A DNA stretch of 37,636 nucleotides, taken from the NCBI GenBank assembly GCA_029211065.1, contig JARGFK010000038.1, positions 1 to 37,636 on the forward strand, in the 5' to 3' direction. Within the stretch, counting starts at the first letter, position 1, and the number at the start of each line of letters is the position of its first letter. A model generated the notes under the pieces. It ran no database searches and was not told where the DNA came from. It saw only the letters and a list, made by a program, of their open reading frames with translations. This document shows, one piece after another, positions 33,211-37,636 of this stretch. This DNA comes from Desulfobacterales bacterium (GTDB lineage: Bacteria; Desulfobacterota; Desulfobacteria; Desulfobacterales; JARGFK01). The translations under genes were made by a program, and so were the position numbers.

Positions 33211-33707
33211 ACTTCATTCTCCCCGGTTTCCGCTTTGCCTGTTCGCTATTTGATTTTATAGCCGAAAATTTTATTATTTTATGGAAAAAGACCTAAGGTC
33301 GTACTTGATATAGTCTTTTGCGCCAAGTTTCGTTAAAAGTGTTTCAGCATCGAAGAGAAATTTGCCCCAAGACACGGGCCGTTCAGGTGCTTTCATGTGA
33401 TTCAGCTTGCCCACTTTCCAGATAGCGAAATAGGGTCGGACCAAGGCAACCTACAGATATCAAATAATCAAATGGATAACGATCAAACTACAGGCTCTTT
33501 CTTTCCCCTATACCACACTTTTTAACCCCAAAAAGCGAGATATAAAAAATAGCCCCCTGACCCTTCCGGTCCTATAACGCGCATTTTACCCCTGAAAACG
33601 TCCATATAGCCCTGTTTTCGGGAATCATTTTAAGTCTATATTTTTTAGTTGGCTTGGTTCGACTCCAATGGCCCTGTCCGGCCGCAATAGAACAGATATC
33701 CCCTGTT
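33211..33707. other. 497-base gap between rhuM and the truncated MFS gene
   Basis: Holds the short open frame listed next and no other recognisable gene. The stretch 33480-33700 is AT-rich with scattered GGG/CCC runs and shows no clear promoter, RNA or repeat. It looks like degraded DNA. Confidence 0.4.
33274..33450 (-). pseudogene. Unidentified gene 3' scrap
   Basis: A 58-codon open frame after an in-frame TAG (33451-33453), ending TAA. It reads like real protein (LVRPYFAIWKVGKLNHMKAP, then WGKFLFDAETLLTKLGAKDY) and has no good start; the only ATG is 18 codons in. It is probably the C-terminus of a gene whose front has been deleted. I do not recognise the family. Confidence 0.35.
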
Positions 33708-34493
33708 TTACGCATGCTCACCCTGAATCAGAAAGCTCAAGCCAAAAATAGCCAGGCACAGGACAGCCATGAAATAGCCCGTTGCGGTGAAGCCCCCGGT
33801 CCAATCGACCAGCATGCCGATTACCAACGGGGCCATGAACCCGCCTATTTCAGATATGCAAAAGAAAATGCCTCCCGCGGAGCCCATGTATTTTGATCCC
33901 ACTTCCGGGGTATCCATCAGCGTGAGCGTTATTAACGGAAAGAGTGTGTAGGATCCGATGCCATAGAGAAAGAGCCCGGCAAATGCGATTAGGCCGGTAA
34001 ATCTGAAAAACATCCAGATGGACGCCAGTGTGGCGAGAGCCGTTACAGCAATGGCGGTATTTCTTCTATGGGATGGAATGATTCGCGGCATTGTCAGTAC
34101 GGAAAGGATGCCTAACACGAGCGGAATCGAGGATAAATAACCTGCCATCGTCGGAGAAAAACCGTTGTTCTCAAGGATTTTCGGAAGCCAGCCTAAGAAG
34201 CTGTGAATGACGGCAAACGTGAGCAGCCCCAAGACAACGGCGACCTGCACGTTCCGGACCCGTATCAGTTTCAGGAAAACGGACTTCATCCCGATATCCG
34301 TTGAACTTTCCGTTGCTTCGGGGTCTCTGGATAGAAACCACCAGAGAATAGCAATGGCAAGGGCAAGGAGCCCATAAAAAGCAAACGCCAACCGCCAGCT
34401 GTTGCCGGTCAGCGGCATGACCCATCGGTATTTATCGGGCCTGTAATCAGACGACAACGGGTCGGAAGAAAGGTTTTTCTGTTCCAATTTCAA
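33708..34493 (-). pseudogene. MFS transporter lacking its N-terminal half
   Basis: 261 codons that start with ~25 unrelated residues and enter the family at PLTGNSWRLAFAFYGLLALAIAILWWFLSRDP, the end of the N-terminal six-helix bundle, followed by a complete C-terminal bundle (VRNVQVAVVLGLLTFAVIHS, FLGWLPKILENNGFSPTMAG, GIGSYTLFPLITLTLMDTPE). Complete members have ~400 residues and 12 helices. The missing ~150-170 residues are not found upstream. The family resembles CynX/NNP-like anion permeases. A functional half-transporter is unlikely. Confidence 0.65.
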
Positions 34494-34900
34494 ACCGGAA
34501 TCTAAGCTGCATTAAAAACAAAGAACCTGCAAAACTTACATGTTTTAATCTGTTCTAGTCAATCATGGAAAAAAGGGGCTTTTGTTGATAAATGAATCCG
34601 GCATTTATTTCAACTTAATTCTTTAATAGTAAACATTTCAACCTGTTAAGACAAGTTAGGTGTAAGCGGGACACCCTGTTGTCCCCTTTCCCGGATGACC
34701 GCGATATAGCGAATCAAGCAGGTCACGTACACGGGTCGATCACCATACAAAATAGCGCTGCATTTCCGGTAAGCGCAGTTCCTCCCTTTCGATCATACCG
34801 ACAAGCTCTTCCACCGATGCTTCAGGCTTGGTCCGGCCCCAGAATCCTTCAGAATCCTAAATTGGCCCGGCCCCTGAACCCGGACAGCAGTTTACCCGGC
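34494..34900. other. 407-base gap containing a DUF262 scrap
   Basis: No intact gene. Apart from the DUF262 remnant (34692-34856), the part 34500-34680 is AT-rich and shows nothing recognisable. GGATTCTGAAGGATTCTG at about 34844-34861 (minus strand) is a short tandem duplication. Confidence 0.4.
34692..34856 (-). pseudogene. DUF262 (GmrS/ParB-like) N-terminal remnant
   Basis: One minus-strand frame reads GFWGRTKPEASVEELVGMIE, then REELRLPEMQRYFVW, a TGA (34740-34742), and then STRVRDLLDSLYRGHP in the same frame. This is the signature start of DUF262 proteins (found in GmrSD-type IV restriction and related defence genes): E-L-x-x-x-I...G/E-L-x-L-P-x-x-Q-R-x-Y-V-W...R-x-x-x-L-L-D-S-L-x-x-G-x-P. 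No start codon, an internal stop, and no continuation after the glycine-proline. Clear remnant of a lost defence gene. Confidence 0.65.
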
Positions 34901-35803
34901 TCAGTGGAGGAATTTTTCATACCACTGAAAAACCCTTTTCCAGCCCTCAAACGCAGCCGCCTGCCGAAAACGGGGATTGTCCACCCAAAAGAAAGCGTGC
35001 CCGGCATTGTCGTACGTGTGGAACTCGTAGGTCTTTCCCTATTTCTTGAGTTCAGCTTCGGTCTTGGCTACATGCTCGGGCGAGGGACGCTTGTCCTCCC
35101 TGCCGAAGAGCCCGAGCAACGGACAGCTCAGGTCCTTCGTGTAATCGAGCGGATCCACGGGTTGGCGCGGTGTAAGCCCCTCCGGGCCCGCCCCTACACC
35201 ACCGCCGTAGCAGTCTACCGCGGCATCGATCCCCTTGAGCGTGCAGGCGGCCAGGTAAACCTGCCGGCCTCCGGAACAGTAGCCGATAATGCCCACCTTG
35301 CCGTTGAGATCGGGCAGGGTGCGGAGATACTTGATGGCTGCCTCGACATCGCCCATGGTGCGGTTGTCGGGCATGCCGCCGGCTTCGCGCACGCTGGCGC
35401 TGTTTGCCTCGGGCGAGCCCTTGCCTTCGCGGAAATGCAGATCCGGGCAGATGGCTGCATAACCGTGGTGCGCGAACTTGCGGGAGATCTCCATGATCGA
35501 ATCGTCCCAGCCGGGCATGTGATGGATCACCACGACCCCCGGATGGGGGCCGGGTTCCGTGGGACGCGCCAGGTAGGCATCGATCATGTCGCCTTCATGC
35601 CCGCGGATCTGTACGGTCTCGGCCGACATGGCGCGAAAAAATGGCCTGACGGACGACGGCCGTGGCTGCGGCTTTTCCATTGGCGCCGCTGCCGGAACGG
35701 TTCCCGCAGCGCCGACCACCATCCCTCCCACGGCTCCCGCGGCAGTCCCCTTGATGAAATCCCTTCGGGTCACACCTTTCCTCTTTTTCTCAATGGAATT
35801 CAT
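34901..35803 (-). pseudogene. Tat-exported dienelactone hydrolase interrupted by an in-frame TAG
   Basis: 301 codons with TAG at codon 255 (35039-35041). The N-terminus has a twin-arginine signal (GVTRRDFIKGTAAGAVGGMV). The alpha/beta-hydrolase core shows VVIHHMPGWDD, the nucleophile elbow GYCSGG with C176, and D237 in GREDKRPSPE. After the TAG the frame continues for 45 residues, including KTYEFHTYDNAGHAFFWVDN with the catalytic histidine H269, and ends at TGA. Without readthrough the enzyme loses its histidine. A CAG-to-TAG change is the simplest cause. Start at 35803 chosen for AAGGAGG at 35811-35817; a longer frame to 35887 is rejected. TAG as pyrrolysine is possible but unsupported here. 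Confidence 0.75.
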
Positions 35804-35850
35804 GACGGTTCCTCCTTGCCTGGTTGAATGCCGTGAATTTAGCGGGGTCC

Positions 35851-35902
35851 GACCCCCGAATCCCAAGTTGGTCCTGCTAGTCAACAATTTCCCCTTTTAC
35901 AG
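35851..35902. repeat. 52-bp direct repeat, copy 1
   Basis: Starts GACCCCCGAATC, ends CCCCTTTTACAG. Identical to copy 2 at 46 of 52 positions. It lies 48 bases upstream of the hydrolase start. Confidence 0.75.
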
Positions 35903-35913
35903 GTAGACACTTT

Positions 35914-35942
35914 ACCGAAATCAGGTTTGACCTGAAATCGGT
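35914..35942. repeat. Hairpin between the direct repeats
   Basis: ACCGAAATCAGGT (35914-35926) and ACCTGAAATCGGT (35930-35942) form 13-base arms with two central mismatches and a 3-base loop. The flanks (ACTT/AAGT) extend the dyad. No T-run follows, so operator or repeat is more likely than terminator. Confidence 0.5.
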
Positions 35943-35977
35943 AAGTCCGTTTTTCCATAACCTTCCCCGAATCAGGG

Positions 35978-36029
35978 GACCCCCGAATTCCAAGTTCGTC
36001 CTGATAGTCAACAACGACCCCTTTTACAG
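35978..36029. repeat. 52-bp direct repeat, copy 2
   Basis: Starts GACCCCCGAATT, ends CCCCTTTTACAG; start-to-start distance from copy 1 is 127 bases. It is followed by a partial third unit, ACCCCTTTTATGG. Degree of match shows a real duplication rather than chance. Confidence 0.75.
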
Positions 36030-36136
36030 ACCCCTTTTATGGATAGCGCTCACTGATATCCTGGATATAATCCGGATGTTCGCAGGACCAGCAGAAAGTT
36101 AGTTAATTATTTCAGGACGTCTCCAATGGTCTAAAC

Positions 36137-36688
36137 TTAAAAGCTGTTTCGATGAATACAGCTTCCATCCGGGTTAAGACTTCGCGGCTTTGGCGCTTCT
36201 GCCGGCACACCAACGGATATGGCAGCGACGAGGTCCACCCCTTCGGGAGCCTTCATCAGTCTGTTGATCTCTTTTACCGAATCTCCCTTGAAACGGGCGA
36301 TCCGTGTTCCCAGTCCCTCTGCCACGGCGGCAAGCAGCATATTTTCGATGCAGCACCAGACCCCGGCGGCGTCTGAAAGTTTCGAATTGTGAAAAACCAG
36401 GACCAGGCTGGCATTAGCAAAAGAGTCCTTCTGTTTCTGGGCGGCGGCTTCCTGCTCCTGCGACACTTCCTCTCCCCGCGGTTTGCCCCTGTTCAGCAGG
36501 TATTTTATCTCGCTGACCTTATCAATGCGTGTCTGGTCGTCGACAATGACAAACTCCCAGTTTTGACTATTTTGTCCCGAAGGCGACTTGGTGGCTGCTG
36601 TGATGATCCGTTTTAACTGTTCTTCTGTGGCAGCACCTTTATATTTCCGTATGGTTCTGCGCTTTTCAATGGCTTCATATATGTCCAT
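36137..36688 (-). CDS. Nitroreductase-family flavoprotein
   Basis: 183 residues from ATG at 36688, supported by GGAGGG at 36696-36701; a longer frame (21 more codons) begins inside the previous gap and is rejected. The fold is shown by MDIYEAIEKRRTIRKYKGAA, the FMN-binding R-R-x-I-R start, AATKSPSGQNSQNWEFVIVD, CCIENMLLAAVAEGLGTRIA and a final PKPRSL. These NAD(P)H-dependent enzymes reduce nitro groups, quinones or halogenated phenols in the cytoplasm. It lies 180 bases downstream of the DjlA-like gene on the same strand; that gap shows nothing more than GC-rich sequence. Confidence 0.88.
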   Translation of the reverse strand: MDIYEAIEKRRTIRKYKGAATEEQLKRIITAATKSPSGQNSQNWEFVIVDDQTRIDKVSEIKYLLNRGKPRGEEVSQEQEAAAQKQKDSFANASLVLVFHNSKLSDAAGVWCCIENMLLAAVAEGLGTRIARFKGDSVKEINRLMKAPEGVDLVAAISVGVPAEAPKPRSLNPDGSCIHRNSF

Positions 36689-36868
36689 GTTCCAACCCTC
36701 CTTTTTTCTGAAAATGATTATTCCCTTGGGCCGGCCCCGGCCCGCCCTCACTGCAGCGACGGTTTTCTGCCGGCCGCCATTACGATGCCGCCGGCTTCCT
36801 ACCGCCGTTCAACAACCTGACCGTTTCCATGGGAATTGACCTTGATTGTTCCGGCTTCCCGCCCGGTT

Positions 36869-37636
36869 TCAGGAAAGGTTTCGTTCCTTTTTGACCCTTT
36901 CATAGGCCTCCTGAATTTCACGAAACCGTTTGGTTGCAAAATCTATAAATTCCTCCGGCAGGCCTTTTGCAATAATTGTGTCGGGATGAAAATCTTTTAC
37001 CAGTTTCTTATAATTCGATTTGATTTCCTGATCGGAACTTTCCGGGGTGCAGCCGAGGATTTTGTAATACTTATCAATATCATTGAAATACACCGCCTGG
37101 ATGTTTTCGTATTGTTGATCCCTGATTTTGAAAATGTTTTTCAATGTTTGCATCGCAGCCGCCTCAGCCGGATGAAGTGTGCCGTCCGCCGCTACAATTT
37201 GGAACAGGAGATTAAAAAAAGAAATCAGCACCGTGGGCTGATGATGAGTGCTCCGATATAATTGTATGGCAAAATCCTCAAGGGTGTATTCGGAAGTTTT
37301 GGCTTCATTAAAAATTTGCCTGGCAAATTGTTTTTCCCCTTCCGTCATTTGCAAATTATTGATGAAGTTTTCAACAACGGCAATTTCGCTCCGGGCCACA
37401 GCACCATCTATTTTCGAAAGCTTGCCAAGGATTGAAAATAGACTGATAAAATGGGCAGCCTGGGTTTGTTCCCTGCGTTCTAAAATCGGCGCCTGCTCCC
37501 GATAATACAGACGGTTCGTATAATCGACTTTTTTATCGACAAGATGATGCCCAAAAGCTGCTCCGGCAATGGCGCCGAGCGGGCCGCCCAGAAAAAGACC
37601 CAATGCGCCGAATGTAAGTTTTCCATACCAACCCAT
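36869..37636 (-). CDS. djlA: DjlA-like co-chaperone (TerB domain plus J domain)
   Basis: 255 residues; the ATG is the last three bases of the window, so the upstream region is not visible. A glycine/alanine-rich membrane-inserting N-terminus (FGALGLFLGGPLGAIAGAAF) is followed by a TerB-like helical domain (~60-175; LSKIDGAVARSEIAVVENFI, VAADGTLHPAEAAAM) and a C-terminal J domain (~188-252; KYYKILGCTPESSDQEIK, with H217-P-D219). This order is that of DjlA, which stimulates DnaK at the inner membrane. Symbol given by domain order; sequence closeness to E. coli DjlA was not tested. Confidence 0.85.
   Translation of the reverse strand: MGWYGKLTFGALGLFLGGPLGAIAGAAFGHHLVDKKVDYTNRLYYREQAPILERREQTQAAHFISLFSILGKLSKIDGAVARSEIAVVENFINNLQMTEGEKQFARQIFNEAKTSEYTLEDFAIQLYRSTHHQPTVLISFFNLLFQIVAADGTLHPAEAAAMQTLKNIFKIRDQQYENIQAVYFNDIDKYYKILGCTPESSDQEIKSNYKKLVKDFHPDTIIAKGLPEEFIDFATKRFREIQEAYERVKKERNLS

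Noticed and set aside
32005-33261. 418-codon plus-strand open frame opposite rhuM
   Set aside because: Shadow of rhuM; no family features and no ribosome site.
35039-35041. TAG as pyrrolysine codon
   Set aside because: TAG ends other genes in the window (TAXI binding protein, reactivation protein, the 59-codon gene) and no pyl gene is visible, so a nonsense mutation is the default. Kept as a finding only for checking.
34679-35827. 382-codon plus-strand open frame opposite the hydrolase
   Set aside because: Shadow of the hydrolase frame. It exists partly because the hydrolase is read through past its TAG.
1-37636. CRISPR arrays, tRNA and rRNA genes
   Set aside because: No regularly spaced direct repeats and no tRNA- or rRNA-like sequence noticed on either strand; the 52-bp repeats at 35.9 kb are only two and differ too much for CRISPR.

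Overview
The window looks like part of the chromosome of an anaerobic Desulfobacterota-type (deltaproteobacterial) organism, or a metagenomic contig from one. The grounds are the gene content: a GTP-type PEP carboxykinase, a fused TAXI-TRAP transporter, a corrinoid/methyl-tetrahydrofolate methyltransferase set with its own B12 activation protein, a radical SAM cluster, ferredoxin-type proteins, and short interspersed palindromes of a kind common in that group. The taxon is inferred; no rRNA or tRNA gene was seen to confirm it.

Layout. (1) 1-5.3 kb, minus strand: a type III-like restriction-modification locus. The nuclease/helicase is complete and the DPPY methyltransferase runs off the left edge. 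It sits among eroded genes: a Phd/YefM antitoxin whose ParE/RelE toxin is cut to 33 codons, a HigA antitoxin fused in frame to the first ~24 residues of its HigB toxin, and a scrap that looks like a type I R subunit. (2) 5.4-9.8 kb: the most original locus. A thioredoxin-HEAT protein is divergent from a three-gene operon made of a GNAT-TraB/GumN fusion, a GNAT paralogue and a radical SAM/SPASM-like protein. A near-consensus promoter precedes the operon. (3) 10.1-13.4 kb: housekeeping-type xerD and an M24 aminopeptidase, divergent from a stand-alone formyltransferase resembling the hydrolase domain of 10-formyl-THF dehydrogenase. (4) 13.4-20 kb: TAXI-TRAP permease and binding protein, a palindrome-rich gap, pckG with a clear promoter and a terminator-like hairpin, and an outer-membrane beta-barrel protein.

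(5) 20-25.4 kb: one-carbon metabolism. A UroD/MtaA-like protein, a corrinoid protein, a methyl-THF methyltransferase and a MetH-activation-domain protein form a minus-strand operon, divergent from a Nim-type flavoprotein and a 4Fe-4S protein. The methyl donor is unknown, because no MttB, MtmB or MtaB homologue is in view. (6) 25.7-37.6 kb: accessory and decaying DNA. A 59-codon ORF overlaps a nucleotidyltransferase gene (toxin-antitoxin-like). Others are a lipase remnant, a TrkA_C-domain protein with a paralogue, an APC permease-UspA gene carrying two compensating homopolymer frameshifts, a Ste24-like protease, RhuM, a truncated MFS transporter, a DUF262 scrap, a dienelactone hydrolase gene interrupted by an in-frame TAG, 52-bp direct repeats, a nitroreductase and a DjlA-like co-chaperone that starts exactly at the right edge.

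Two themes stand out: a new candidate radical SAM/GNAT/TraB system, and repeated loss of the active half of defence or toxin genes while the harmless half is kept.
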